Source: Candidatus Gemmiger stercoripullorum (GTDB taxonomy: Bacteria > Bacillota > Clostridia > Oscillospirales > Ruminococcaceae). Taken from it: a stretch of 59,146 bases of DNA. This document shows positions 7,712-17,096 of the stretch, piece by piece. The position numbers were made by a program, and so were the translations under genes. Numbering within the stretch: position 1 is the first letter of the stretch; the number at the start of each line of letters is the position of its first letter. The DNA is taken from contig DWXD01000024.1 of assembly GCA_019119365.1 (NCBI GenBank), positions 1 to 59,146 on the forward strand. Direction: 5' to 3'. Under the pieces are notes generated by a model. It made no database searches, had not been told where the DNA came from, and saw only the letters and a program-made list of their open reading frames with translations.

Positions 7712-8905
7712 ATGGAAAAGATCAAATTAGGCATCATCGGCGTCGGCGCCCAGGGCGGCGCGTATGCCGGCTTCCTCACCGGCCGCGGCGGCATGCCCGG
7801 CATGCCCCCGGCCCCGCAGCCGGAGCATATGGAGCTTGGCGCGCTGTGCGACATCGACCCCGAAAAGGAGAAGATGTGCAAGGAAAAATACCCCGAATTT
7901 CCGTTCTTCAAGGACTGGAAGGAAATGGTCGATTCCGGCAAGGTGGACGCCGTCGTCACGACGGTGCCGCACTATCTGCACCACGAGATCGCGATCTACT
8001 GCCTGGAGCACGGCATGAACGTCCTGGTCGAAAAGCCGGCCGGCGTGCGCGCCAAGGACGTCATGGCCATGAACAAGTGCGCGGCCGAACACCCGGACGT
8101 CGCGTTCGGCATCATGTTCAACCAGCGCACCAACAAGCTCTACCAGAAGATCAAGGAAATCGTCGCTTCCGGCGAGCTCGGCGAGATCCGCCGCTCCAAC
8201 TGGATCATCAACACCTGGTGGCGTCCCGACAGCTACTATCAGCAGAGCGAATGGCGCGCCACCTGGGGCGGCGAAGGCGGCGGCGTCCTGGTCAACCAGG
8301 CCCCGCATCAGCTCGACCTGTGGCAGTGGATCTGCGGCATCCCCAAGACCGTGTACGCCAAGTGCCTGTGCGGCTGCCACCGCAAGATCGACGTCGAGAA
8401 CGACGTCACCATCGTCACGACCTATGAAAACGGCGCGACCGGCAGCTTCATCACCTGCACCCACGACGCCATCGGCACCGACCGCCTCGAGATCGACCTC
8501 GACAAGGGCAAGATCGTGGTCGAAGATTCCAAGAAGGCCACGATCTACCGCATGAAGAAGAGCGAGGCCGAGATGAACGACACCATGAGCATGATGGAAG
8601 TCGCCATGCTCACGATGGGCAACTCTGCGGGCGGCGGCCTGTACGACATTGAGGAGTTCGAGAACACCGACGGCTGGGGCGTGCAGCATGTCACCGTCAT
8701 GGAAAACTTTGCCCAGCACATCCTGACCGGCAGCCCGCTGCTGGCCCCGGGTTCGGACGGCATCAACGGCGTCAACCTGGCCAACGCGACCCAGCTTTCC
8801 AGCTGGCTGGGCAAGGAAGTCGACAACCCTGTTGACCCCGAGCTCTATGCGGCGGAACTGAACAAGCGCATCGCGGCCGAGGGCAAGTTCCCCGTGCGCG
8901 AATAA
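7712..8905 (+). CDS. Gfo/Idh/MocA-family oxidoreductase
   Basis: 397 residues. An N-terminal Rossmann fold binds NAD(P) (GIIGVGAQGGAYAGF, residues 6-20), with the family EKPAG Lys motif near residue 107. The C-terminal domain contains the signature WGGEGGGVLVNQAPHQLDLW, whose His is a catalytic candidate. A Gly/Met/Pro-rich insertion (GGMPGMPPAPQPEH) early in the Rossmann fold is unusual. AAAGGAGAG lies upstream. It likely oxidises a sugar or inositol hydroxyl and is a paralogue of the next gene. The architecture resembles oxidoreductases that 3-oxidise glycosides in gut Clostridia, but that role is inference. Confidence 0.9.
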   Translation: MEKIKLGIIGVGAQGGAYAGFLTGRGGMPGMPPAPQPEHMELGALCDIDPEKEKMCKEKYPEFPFFKDWKEMVDSGKVDAVVTTVPHYLHHEIAIYCLEHGMNVLVEKPAGVRAKDVMAMNKCAAEHPDVAFGIMFNQRTNKLYQKIKEIVASGELGEIRRSNWIINTWWRPDSYYQQSEWRATWGGEGGGVLVNQAPHQLDLWQWICGIPKTVYAKCLCGCHRKIDVENDVTIVTTYENGATGSFITCTHDAIGTDRLEIDLDKGKIVVEDSKKATIYRMKKSEAEMNDTMSMMEVAMLTMGNSAGGGLYDIEEFENTDGWGVQHVTVMENFAQHILTGSPLLAPGSDGINGVNLANATQLSSWLGKEVDNPVDPELYAAELNKRIAAEGKFPVRE

Positions 8906-8930
8906 CGCGGACAAACTGTAACGGCGCCCC

Positions 8931-8959
8931 GGGGCGCGCCCTGCCATAAGGCGCGCCCC
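8931..8959 (+). terminator. Intercistronic hairpin between the oxidoreductases
   Basis: GGGGCGCGCC/GGCGCGCCCC, 10 perfect pairs with a 9-nt loop and no T-run. It is more likely an mRNA-stabilising or attenuating hairpin than a full stop. Confidence 0.5.
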
Positions 8960-8988
8960 GCCCTGCGCCGCCGGAGGCGAAACAAACC

Positions 8989-9999
8989 ATGAAAAAAGCA
9001 GCAGTGATCGGCCTGGGCGACATTGCCCCCATCCATCTGGCCGCCATCACGGCCAACCCGGAGATCACCCTGGGCGCGCTGTGTGACACGGACCCCGAAA
9101 AGCGGGCGATGTGCGAAGAAAAGTACCCCGGCGTCCCCTTTTATACCGACTATCAGGAGATGGTGCGGGCGGAAAGACCCGACTGCGTCCATGTCTGCCT
9201 GCCGCACTGGCTGCACTATCCGGTGTCGGCCTGGTGCGCCGGGCAGGGCGTCCACGTCTTCTGCGAAAAACCCGTCGCCCTCAACGAAGCGCAGGGCCGG
9301 GAGTTCGTGGCGCTTGAAGCCGCCCACCCGGAGCTGCACATTGGCATCTGCCTGCAGAACCGTCTCAATGAATCGGTCGAGATGCTCAAGGGCATCATCG
9401 ACAGCGGCGAGTACGGCGCGGTCACGGCCACCAAGGGCATCGTGCCCTGGTACCGCCCCAAATCCTACTACGACGTCAAACCCTGGCGCGGCCGGTGGGA
9501 GACGGCGGGCGGCGGCTGCATGATCAACCAGAGCGTGCACACGCTGGATCTTCTGTACTTCCTGGGCGGGGACATCGCTTCGCTCAAGGCCAGCGTCACC
9601 CAGCTGCTCGACTACGGCATCGAGGTGGAGGACACCGTCGCCGTGCGCCTGCACTATGCCGGCGGCGCGGCGGGGCTGTTCATGGCCACCAACGCCAACT
9701 ACCAGAACGAGAGCGTGCAGATCGGCGTGCAGCTGGAGAAGGCGAACTTCGCCATCATGGACAGCGTGCTGTACAAAGTCGCGCCGGACGGCGAGCGCAC
9801 CCGCCTGTGCGAGGATGCCAAAATGCCCGGCACCAAGTTCTACTACGGCGCGTCCCACGCCAAGCTGATTGCAAAATTCTACCGCGCCATCGAACAAAAC
9901 ACCGATGATTACATCCATGTGCGCGATGCGCTGATGAGCATCCGCCTGATCGACGCGGTCCAGAAAGCAGGCCGCACCGGCGAAACGGTGCGCCTGTGA
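8989..9999 (+). CDS. Gfo/Idh/MocA-family oxidoreductase, second copy
   Basis: 336 residues. Rossmann start AAVIGLGDIAPIHLAAI, then CEKPVALNE (family EKP lysine) and GGGCMINQSVHTLDLLYF, where the His is the expected catalytic residue. It lacks the N-terminal Gly/Pro insertion and the long C-terminal section of the upstream paralogue, so the two probably act on different substrates or in opposite directions. CGGAGG precedes the ATG and the gene lies 83 bp after its paralogue. Its substrate is unknown. Confidence 0.9.
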   Translation: MKKAAVIGLGDIAPIHLAAITANPEITLGALCDTDPEKRAMCEEKYPGVPFYTDYQEMVRAERPDCVHVCLPHWLHYPVSAWCAGQGVHVFCEKPVALNEAQGREFVALEAAHPELHIGICLQNRLNESVEMLKGIIDSGEYGAVTATKGIVPWYRPKSYYDVKPWRGRWETAGGGCMINQSVHTLDLLYFLGGDIASLKASVTQLLDYGIEVEDTVAVRLHYAGGAAGLFMATNANYQNESVQIGVQLEKANFAIMDSVLYKVAPDGERTRLCEDAKMPGTKFYYGASHAKLIAKFYRAIEQNTDDYIHVRDALMSIRLIDAVQKAGRTGETVRL

Positions 10000-10027
10000 A
10001 CCCCTGTTTTGAAAGGAGCATGATCGT

Positions 10028-10900
10028 ATGAAAAAAGGCCTGATCGGTGTCCAGATGAGCACCATCGCCCCCGCCAAAATGCCAAAATTCGACGCCTTCG
10101 AGTCGATGCAGAAGCTGACCGATATCGGCTTCCACTGCATCGAGATCTCCCAGGTGCCCATGACGGCCGAGAACGTTGCGGGCTTCCGCCGTTCCATCGA
10201 CGAGCTGGGCATGAAGGTCTCCTCCTGCACGGCGTCGGTGTCCCCCATGGTGCCCGGCATGCCCGGCGAGTACCTCTCCAACCCCGACGATTTCAAGAAG
10301 ATCGTGGAGGATTGCCGCAAGCTGGACTGCGATATGCTGCGCATCGGCATGCTGCCGATGACCTGCATGGGCAGCTACCAGAAGGCGATGGACTTCGCCA
10401 AGGAAGCGGACGAGATGGCCGCCAAGCTCAAAGAGGAAGGCATCGACCTGTACTACCACAACCATCATGTGGAGTTTGTCCGCTATGACGGCAAGTATCT
10501 GCTGGACATCATCAAGGACAACACCAAGAACATCGGCTTTGAGCTGGACACCCACTGGATTCACCGCGGCGGCGAGGAGCCGGTCTCCTTCATCAAGAAG
10601 TACGCCGGGCGCATCCGCCTGCTGCACCTCAAGGACTACCGCATCGGCGAAGTGCAGATGCCGCAGGGCGAGTTCAACGCCAAGACCTTTATGGATGCGT
10701 TCAACGGCATCGTGCAGTTTGCCGAAGTGGGCGAAGGCACGCTGCCGATCAAGGACTGCATCGAAGCCGGCCTTGCGGGCGGCAGCGAGTACTTCCTGAT
10801 CGAGCAGGACGACTGCTATGGCCGCGACCCGTTCGACAGCCTCAAGATCAGCCACGACAACCTCGTCAAGCTGGGCTTCGGCGACTGGTTCGAGGTCTAA
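10028..10900 (+). CDS. Sugar phosphate isomerase/epimerase, last gene of the operon
   Basis: 290 residues, TIM barrel. Metal-site candidates are Glu in YHNHHVEF, Asp in ELDTHWIH, His in LLHLKDYR and Glu in FAEVGEGT, giving the E-D-H-E set of the family. It starts 28 bp after the preceding oxidoreductase, with GAAAGGAG upstream, so the two are tightly coupled. DgpC-type C-deglycosylases and inosose isomerases share this fold. The small DgpB-like partner is not seen here, so an isomerase or hydrolytic role is equally possible. Confidence 0.86.
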   Translation: MKKGLIGVQMSTIAPAKMPKFDAFESMQKLTDIGFHCIEISQVPMTAENVAGFRRSIDELGMKVSSCTASVSPMVPGMPGEYLSNPDDFKKIVEDCRKLDCDMLRIGMLPMTCMGSYQKAMDFAKEADEMAAKLKEEGIDLYYHNHHVEFVRYDGKYLLDIIKDNTKNIGFELDTHWIHRGGEEPVSFIKKYAGRIRLLHLKDYRIGEVQMPQGEFNAKTFMDAFNGIVQFAEVGEGTLPIKDCIEAGLAGGSEYFLIEQDDCYGRDPFDSLKISHDNLVKLGFGDWFEV

Positions 10901-10929
10901 AGCCTTACCACCCCCAAAAAATTAAAACG

Positions 10930-10967
10930 GCCCCGGCCCGCAGAGCCAACGCTCTGCGGGCCGGGGC
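10930..10967. terminator. Terminator, epimerase operon / AraC
   Basis: A 17-bp perfect stem (10930-10946 with 10951-10967), loop CAAC, T-rich on the right and A-rich on the left. It separates two convergent genes. Confidence 0.9.
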
Positions 10968-10989
10968 GCTTTGTTTTGCCCGGTTCGCC

Positions 10990-11787
10990 TTATTTCAGCC
11001 CGCGTTCGCGGTATTCGCGCGGGGTCATGCCTTCAGCTTCGCGGAAGATGCGGTTAAAGCTGCTCTGGCTCTCAAAGCCGGACTCCGCCCAGATCTCGGT
11101 CAGGGGGCGGTCGGTGGTCGTGATAAGCTGCTCGGCATAGCTTAAGCGGATGCGGTTGAGATATTCGCGGAAGTTCATCTGCAGCTTGCGGGAGAAAATG
11201 TGCGAAAGATAATACTTGTTCACATGCAGCTCGGCGGCCAGGCGGTCCAGCGTCAGCGGCTGCTGGAAATGCTCCCGCACATATTCCAGCAGCCGCCGGG
11301 TCAGGTCCATGCTGTCGGCGCCGCGGTTTTCCTGCAGCGCCAGCTGCGGCAGCAGCGCCGCCAGCAGCACGCCCAGCCAGGCCGCGCACAGGTCGCGCTT
11401 TTCCCGCACGGCGGTCAGGCGCAGGCGTTCCAGCGCGATGCGCGCGTCCTCCGGCAGACGGTCGCTTTTCAAAAACGCCTGCTGCGGGCAGTATTTCTGC
11501 AGCAGCCCGCGCGGGGCCCCGGCCAGCACCGGCGAAAAAATCACGATCAGCAGCCGCCCGTGGCCAACCGGCCGGTAGCCGTGGATCTGCCCGGGAAAGA
11601 TCAGCGCGCAGTCCCCGGCCGTCACGGTGCGGCTCTCGTCCATCACGGTCGCGTGGAACGAGCCTTCCAGGCAGCACATGAACTCCGCTTCCTCGTGCAG
11701 GTGCAGCGGGGAAACGATATCATCGGCCGCAAACGCCCACAGATACCGCCCGCCTTTTTCGTAATAGGGGCTTTCGTTCTCGTCCAT
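10990..11787 (-). CDS. AraC-family regulator with cupin sensor domain
   Basis: 265 residues. The N-terminal cupin-type domain (HLHEEAEF... and FPGQIHGY) probably binds a sugar. The C-terminal double helix-turn-helix (about 165-260) ends with the AraC signature GFESQSSFNRIFREAEGMTPREYR. ATG 11787 is preserved by AAAGGAGG; the upstream frame runs into the divergent promoter. It faces the GH39 xylosidase gene across a short shared promoter region and probably activates it. Confidence 0.9.
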   Translation of the reverse strand: MDENESPYYEKGGRYLWAFAADDIVSPLHLHEEAEFMCCLEGSFHATVMDESRTVTAGDCALIFPGQIHGYRPVGHGRLLIVIFSPVLAGAPRGLLQKYCPQQAFLKSDRLPEDARIALERLRLTAVREKRDLCAAWLGVLLAALLPQLALQENRGADSMDLTRRLLEYVREHFQQPLTLDRLAAELHVNKYYLSHIFSRKLQMNFREYLNRIRLSYAEQLITTTDRPLTEIWAESGFESQSSFNRIFREAEGMTPREYRERGLK

Positions 11788-11850
11788 CGGCTGCGCCTCC
11801 TTTGCCCAAAAGGCCAATTTTTGACTGGTTTTGTTTGCGGAATGATACAC

Positions 11851-11879
11851 ATTATAGCCCTCATTCTGGTACAATACAA
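11851..11879 (-). promoter_or_regulatory. Promoter of the AraC gene
   Basis: TATAAT (11851-11856 on the minus strand) with TTGTAT 17 bp upstream (11874-11879). It overlaps the divergent GH39 promoter, so one bound regulator could control both. Confidence 0.6.
11867..11875 (+). promoter_or_regulatory. Extended -10 promoter of GH39
   Basis: TGGTACAAT fits an extended -10 (TGnTATAAT) with no good -35, as expected for an activator-dependent promoter. It lies 77 nt upstream of ATG 11952. Confidence 0.55.
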
Positions 11880-11951
11880 GGGTGTAATGCCCGGGCGGGC
11901 GCCGCCCGGGGCCGTTTTTGCGCAGCACAACAGGAAAGGAAGTACCCCATC

Positions 11952-13460
11952 ATGAAACAACTGCATTTTGACATTGCCGCCAACGCGCAGGTCCCGTTCA
12001 ACAACCGCGTGGATTTCTGCGTCGGCACCGGCCGCATGGGCCTGGCTTTGCAGAAAGAATATCAGGACGAGCTCGCGCTGGTCCAGCAGGAGATCGGCTT
12101 CAAGCACATCCGCGGCCATGGCCTGTTCCATGACGATATGGCCATCTACCAGGAATATGAGGACGAAACCGGCGCCAAACATGCCGAATACAACTTCACC
12201 TATCTGGACCGCGTCATGGACGCCTACCGGCGGCTGGGCCTGCGGCCGTTCCTGGAGCTCGGCTTCATGCCCAAAAAGCTCGCCAGCGGCACGCAGACCG
12301 TGTTCTACTGGGCCAGCAACGTCACGCCCCCGGCGGACTACGAAGCCTGGTGCGCGCTGGTGCAGGCCACGCTGCGCCACCTGATGGACCGCTACGGCGC
12401 GGACGACGTTGTGACCTGGCCGGTCGAGGTCTGGAACGAGCCCAACCTCGAAGTGTTCTGGGAACATGCCGATATGGACGAATATTTCCGCCTGTTTGCC
12501 CGCACGTTCCGCGCCGTCAAGGCGGTGGACGAGCGCTTCCAGGTGGGCGGCCCGGCCATCTGCGGTGTGGACGACAAGCGCTGGCTGCGCTGCTTCCTGG
12601 AGTTCTGCCGCGCCGAGGGCCTGCGCCCCGACCACATCACCCGCCACCACTATACCATCGAGCCGCCGGAGCGCGACGGCCACTATGGCTACCCCAAGCT
12701 GTCCGACCCGGAAACCTGCCTGGCGACGCTGCAGGCCAGCCGCGACATTGTCGACAGCTTTGCGGAGTTCCGCGGCCTGCCCATCCATGTGACCGAGTTC
12801 AACACCTCCTACAGCCCCACCACGCCGCTGCACGACACCAACCTCAACGCCGCCTACATCGCCCACCAGCTCTCCCGCCTGGGCGACTGCAACGAGTCTT
12901 ACTCCTACTGGACCTTCGGCGATGTGTTCGAGGAGAGCGGCGTGCCGTTCACGCCGTTTTACGGCGGCTTCGGCCTGGTGGCCGACCACTGCATCCCCAA
13001 GCCGACGTTCTGGACCTTTGCTTTCTTCAAAAAGCTGCAGGGGACCTGCGTGCACCGCTCGCAGCAGGCGGTCGTTGTGCGCGGGGCGGACGGACGCTAC
13101 CGCGGCGTGGCCTGGAACCCGGCGGAGGGCGGCGGCGAGGCGCTTTCGCTGACCTTTGCGCTGCCGTTTGCCCAGGCGGCCGAAGCCTGCGTGACGACCC
13201 AGACCGTCGACGAAGAGACCTGCAACCCGCTGAAAGTCTGGCATGACCTGGGCGAGCCTTCCAGCCTGAACCGGGCGCAGATCGACCTGCTGCGGCGCAG
13301 CGCCGTGCCTTTTGTGCAAACTGAACGCAAAACGGCCGAAGATAAAAAAGTTTCCGTACAGGTTGCCATCCGCCCGAACGGTGTGGTATATTTTGAAGTA
13401 GCCCCTGTGACCGGCGGCGGCGACCGCGGCTACGATTACCGCCGGGTCATGGGCCGGTAA
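11952..13460 (+). CDS. GH39 beta-xylosidase
   Basis: 502 residues without a signal peptide, so intracellular. The (beta/alpha)8 barrel carries WNEPN with acid/base Glu163 and HVTEFNTSY with nucleophile Glu282, the retaining GH39 pair. A C-terminal beta-sandwich follows from about residue 370. It releases xylose or related residues from imported xylo-oligosaccharides. AGGAAAGGAAG precedes the ATG. It is 33 bp upstream of the histidine kinase gene on the same strand, which links it to the YesMN-controlled uptake genes. Other GH39 activities (alpha-iduronidase, arabinosidase) are less likely for a Firmicute. Confidence 0.9.
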   Translation: MKQLHFDIAANAQVPFNNRVDFCVGTGRMGLALQKEYQDELALVQQEIGFKHIRGHGLFHDDMAIYQEYEDETGAKHAEYNFTYLDRVMDAYRRLGLRPFLELGFMPKKLASGTQTVFYWASNVTPPADYEAWCALVQATLRHLMDRYGADDVVTWPVEVWNEPNLEVFWEHADMDEYFRLFARTFRAVKAVDERFQVGGPAICGVDDKRWLRCFLEFCRAEGLRPDHITRHHYTIEPPERDGHYGYPKLSDPETCLATLQASRDIVDSFAEFRGLPIHVTEFNTSYSPTTPLHDTNLNAAYIAHQLSRLGDCNESYSYWTFGDVFEESGVPFTPFYGGFGLVADHCIPKPTFWTFAFFKKLQGTCVHRSQQAVVVRGADGRYRGVAWNPAEGGGEALSLTFALPFAQAAEACVTTQTVDEETCNPLKVWHDLGEPSSLNRAQIDLLRRSAVPFVQTERKTAEDKKVSVQVAIRPNGVVYFEVAPVTGGGDRGYDYRRVMGR

Positions 13461-13493
13461 AAACGCCCGCGGCGGGCGAGCGAGGTGAGGCGG

Positions 13494-15335
13494 ATGCGGG
13501 AAAAGATCGAACGGGCGCTGCAGCATTGGCTGGACGCAGTGCTCGCACGCATCGACGGCCGCCTGGACAACGTCAGCCTGCGCAGCAAGCTGTACAGCAT
13601 TTTTGTGTTCTGCGTGCTCTGCCCGCTGGTGCTCACCGACAGCATCGTGATGTGGATGCTCTATGACACCGAGCACAAATCCCGCCAGCAGACGATGGAA
13701 AACACCGCCGAGGCGGTCGCCTACGAGCTCAACACCACGATCGACGCCGCCGTGGACCTGGCGCAGATGATCTACCAGAACCGCTATATCAACGAATTTC
13801 TGCAGGGGAGCTACCCGACGCCGCTCGACTATTACATCGCCTACAACGACCTGATGGAAGAATCGCTCTATGAGGTCGTGATGGGCAGCAGCGCCTACCA
13901 GACCGTCATCTATGCCGACAACCCCGATTTCATCAACGGCGGCTACTTCGCCCGCCTGTCCAGCGTGCAGGGGGAAAGCTGGTACCAGGAATTCAACGAC
14001 AGCGGCCGCTCCTCGATGGTCACGACCTACTACTACAGCAAGGAGGCCATCGGCTACCGCACGCGCAAGACCATCTCGGTTATCCGCCGCATGGACTATC
14101 AACGCGCCGGCAGCCGGGATATCCTCAAGCTGGACCTTGATTATTCCGGCATGAGCCGCGCGCTGGACAACGCCCGCTATGCCAACACGGTCTATGTCTG
14201 TGTCGGCAACCGCATCCTGCTTTCCAACGACGGCCGCGGCGGCATCAACACCCCGTTCGAGGCGCTGACCTCCGAAATCCGCAAACAGGCGGGCGTGCGC
14301 CGCCCGCTGCCGCTCAACGGCACCAGCTGGGATGTCTATGTCATGCCGGAGCCGATTGAGCTGCTCGGCGTGATCCGCCGCAACCTGGCGCTGCTTGCGC
14401 TGCTGCTGGCGGCCAACATCTGGCTGCCGCTTCTGTTCATGCGGCTCATCAACCGCTCTTTCACCCAGCGGCTGCAGCTGCTCAGCGATGTATTCAAACA
14501 CCAGAACACCGACCGCCTCGAGCCCATCGCCCGGGTGCGCGGCTATGATGAGATCGGCGCGCTGATGCGCAGCTACAACCACATGGCCGAGCGCACCAAC
14601 GGCCTGATCCAGACCGTTTACAAGGACAAGCTCAAACAGCAGGAGATGGACATCGCCCGCCAGACAGCCGAGCTGCTGGCGCTGCACAGCCAGATCAACC
14701 CGCATTTCCTGTTCAACGCGCTCGAGAGCATCCGCATGCACAGCATCCTGAAAAAGGAGTACGAGACCGCCGACATGGTCGAAAAGCTGGCCCTGATGCA
14801 GCGCCAGAATGTGGAATGGAGCAGCGACGACGTCACGGTCGAAGGCGAGCTGCAGTTTGTGCGCGCGTATCTGGAGCTGCAGAAATACCGCTTCGGCGAC
14901 CGGCTCTCCTACGAGATCGAAGCCGAGGAGGACTGCCGCGGCCTGCACATCCCGCGCCTGAGCCTTGTCACTTTTGTCGAGAACGCCTGCGTGCACGGCA
15001 TCGAGAAAAAGTCTGCGCCGGGCTGGATCTTTGTACGGGTCTTCCTGCAGGGCGGCACGCTCTGCCTGGAGGTCGAGGACACCGGCATCGGCATGCCGGA
15101 GGAGGACGCGCAGGCCATGCGGCGGCGCATGAACGAAGCCGAGATCAGCCAGCTGCGCAAAAAGGGCCGCGTGGGCATCCTGAACGCCTGCATCCGCCTG
15201 AAGATGGCGACGGGCGACCGTGTCCGCTTTGAGCTGGAAAGCGAAGAAAATGTCGGCACGACCGTGACGGTCCTGCTGCCGGCCGAAGGTTTGGAAAAGG
15301 GGGATATACATGCTGAAAGTAATGCTCGTGGATGA
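13494..15335 (+). CDS. Sensor histidine kinase, YesM type
   Basis: 613 residues. A short cytoplasmic N-terminus is followed by membrane helix 1 (about 31-55), a large extracellular dCache-like sensor (about 60-290), membrane helix 2 (LALLALLLAANIWLPLLF), a HAMP segment, then the HisKA_7TM/YesM phosphoacceptor SQINPHFLFN with its His, and a HATPase_c domain (ENACVHG, DTGIGM, GRVGILN). ATG 13494 after GGTGAGG is preferred; a GTG nine bases upstream is possible. It overlaps the response regulator by 26 bp. It probably senses extracellular sugar, or the loaded binding protein, for the transporter at 17097-20837. Confidence 0.92.
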   Translation: MREKIERALQHWLDAVLARIDGRLDNVSLRSKLYSIFVFCVLCPLVLTDSIVMWMLYDTEHKSRQQTMENTAEAVAYELNTTIDAAVDLAQMIYQNRYINEFLQGSYPTPLDYYIAYNDLMEESLYEVVMGSSAYQTVIYADNPDFINGGYFARLSSVQGESWYQEFNDSGRSSMVTTYYYSKEAIGYRTRKTISVIRRMDYQRAGSRDILKLDLDYSGMSRALDNARYANTVYVCVGNRILLSNDGRGGINTPFEALTSEIRKQAGVRRPLPLNGTSWDVYVMPEPIELLGVIRRNLALLALLLAANIWLPLLFMRLINRSFTQRLQLLSDVFKHQNTDRLEPIARVRGYDEIGALMRSYNHMAERTNGLIQTVYKDKLKQQEMDIARQTAELLALHSQINPHFLFNALESIRMHSILKKEYETADMVEKLALMQRQNVEWSSDDVTVEGELQFVRAYLELQKYRFGDRLSYEIEAEEDCRGLHIPRLSLVTFVENACVHGIEKKSAPGWIFVRVFLQGGTLCLEVEDTGIGMPEEDAQAMRRRMNEAEISQLRKKGRVGILNACIRLKMATGDRVRFELESEENVGTTVTVLLPAEGLEKGDIHAESNARG

Positions 15336-16896
15336 CGAACCGTTTATCCTGCGGGGGCTTTCCCTCCTGATCGACTGGCGCGAGCAGGGGTTTGAGATCG
15401 TCAAGACCGCCTCGAACGGGCTGGACGCGCTGGAGTATCTGCGGCGCGAAAAAGTGCACCTGGTCCTGGCCGATATCCGCATGCCGGGCATGACCGGGCT
15501 GGAGCTGGTCGAAACGCTGCGCAAAGAGCAGGGCGCCAAACGCCCCTATTTTGCGATCATGAGCGGCTACAATGATTTTGAGTACGCCCGCCAGGCCATC
15601 TGCAACGCCTGCCTGGACTATATCCTCAAACCCGTTTCCCGCGCCGACCTGCTTGCGCTGCTCGAGCGCGTGCAAAAGCTCTACCGCGAAGCGGAGGAGA
15701 AAAAGGCCGAGGAGACCCGCAACGAGAAAGCCTTCTTTACCCGGCGGCTGACTTCGGTGCTGTATGGCAAGCACGACCCGCAGACCCTTGACTATGTGCG
15801 TGAGCGCCTGCACCTGCACGGCGGGCTGCGCTTTGTGCTGCTGCAGCCAGACGGGCGCGACGAAAAGGTCCGCGCCATGGACGACCAGGCGCTGCGCCGC
15901 TGCCAGGAGGAGCTGTACGCCGCCTGCCTGTCCTTTTTGGGGGCGGCCAACGCCTACCACTGCGTGTTTGACGCCACCCAGCAGCGCGGCGTCTACGATG
16001 TCTGCGTGCTGTACAGCGACGCGCTGGCCGAAGCGGACGGCTGCGACGAGCAAGCCTACTTTGACCGCCTGCGCGAGCGCGTCAACGCCCAGACCGGCGT
16101 GCCGGTGCTGATGTTCATCGGCGACCGCGTCGGCTCGCTCGAAACGCTGGATATCTCGGTGCGCAGCGCCATTGCGGCGCGCGTGGTCGAAAGTTTCCGC
16201 ATGGACGTCCTGCAGGCGGACAGCGAAAACGGCGGCAAGCTCTGCAAACAGACGCTGGACGCGCTGATCCAGGCGGTGGAGCAGGGCGACGCCGGCGCGA
16301 TCGCGCAGGGGGTCGACGGGCTGTGCAATGCGCTGGACAGCGGCGTGCTGGACGCCCAGATGATCACAGTCAATGTCAACTACCTGCTGTTCCGGCTCGT
16401 CTACCTGGCCGTGCAGCAGGATGAAAACGTCAACCAGGAGGAGATCCTGCGCTATATCACCGCCAACACCTACGCCGAAGGCGCGCTGCGCGGCGGGCGG
16501 GAATATCTGAACCGCTTCGCCAACGAGTACGCGGGCTACCTGGCCCAGCTGCGCAGCCGCAACGTGGGCGGCGTGCTGGCCAAGATCGAGCGCGAGGTGC
16601 GGGAAAACTACACCCAGAACCTGACCCTCAAGGAGCTCAGCCGCAAATATTACATCAACAGCGCCTACCTTGGCCAGATCTTCCGCAAAAAGTACGGCGT
16701 CTCCTTCAAGGAATATCTCAACGAATACCGCGTCGAGCGCGCGGCCGAACTCCTGCTGCACACCGACAAAAAGGTGATGGAGATCGCCGAGGCGGTCGGC
16801 TACCGCGACCCCGATTATTTCATCAACCGCTTCATTGCTTCGCGCGGGTGCACGCCCGCCCGCTTCCGCAAACAGGCGAGGGACCCCGGCGCGTGA
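15310..16896 (+). CDS. Response regulator, YesN type (receiver plus AraC output)
   Basis: 528 residues. Receiver domain (1-125) with acidic pair VDDE, phosphoacceptor Asp in LADIRMPGM and Lys in YILKPVS. A long middle region of about 270 residues, typical of YesN, is followed by the C-terminal AraC double helix-turn-helix (LTLKELSRKYYINSAYLGQI through DPDYFINRFIASRGCTPARF). The start overlaps the kinase gene, which makes the pair a coupled two-component system. The probable target is the promoter of the solute-binding protein gene that follows. Confidence 0.93.
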   Translation: MLKVMLVDDEPFILRGLSLLIDWREQGFEIVKTASNGLDALEYLRREKVHLVLADIRMPGMTGLELVETLRKEQGAKRPYFAIMSGYNDFEYARQAICNACLDYILKPVSRADLLALLERVQKLYREAEEKKAEETRNEKAFFTRRLTSVLYGKHDPQTLDYVRERLHLHGGLRFVLLQPDGRDEKVRAMDDQALRRCQEELYAACLSFLGAANAYHCVFDATQQRGVYDVCVLYSDALAEADGCDEQAYFDRLRERVNAQTGVPVLMFIGDRVGSLETLDISVRSAIAARVVESFRMDVLQADSENGGKLCKQTLDALIQAVEQGDAGAIAQGVDGLCNALDSGVLDAQMITVNVNYLLFRLVYLAVQQDENVNQEEILRYITANTYAEGALRGGREYLNRFANEYAGYLAQLRSRNVGGVLAKIEREVRENYTQNLTLKELSRKYYINSAYLGQIFRKKYGVSFKEYLNEYRVERAAELLLHTDKKVMEIAEAVGYRDPDYFINRFIASRGCTPARFRKQARDPGA

Positions 16897-16909
16897 GCCC
16901 AAAACGCAG

Positions 16910-16966
16910 GGACCGGGCAAATTATGGCATGCGTTCAAGCTGCCATAGTTTGTCCGGTCCTTTTCT
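16910..16966 (+). terminator. Terminator after response regulator
   Basis: GGACCGG...CCGGTCC closes an extended stem (GGCAAATTATGGCA with TGCCATAGTTTG) followed by TTTTCT. It ends the GH39/kinase/regulator transcript, so the binding-protein gene starts separately. Confidence 0.82.
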
Positions 16967-17096
16967 ATGGTTTTTCCAGTGAAAAAAGTGTGAATAACCT
17001 GTAAAATAAAAGTGTCAGAAATTTGCGCCGGTGTGGATGGATTGTGTACAACTTGCGCAATCCCGGGCGCAAAACAGAAAAAAGGAGGACCCACAC

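Noticed and set aside
11643-15539. Very long minus-strand open frame opposite GH39 and the histidine kinase
   Set aside because: It is a high-GC shadow of well-supported plus-strand genes, with no ribosome site and low-complexity composition. The same applies to the long antisense frames at 4105-5805, 44005-46494 and 46822-49509.
17000-17030. Sigma-A promoter for the solute-binding protein gene
   Set aside because: TAAAAT near 17002 has no acceptable -35. The gene is probably activator (YesN) dependent, but I cannot place the site.
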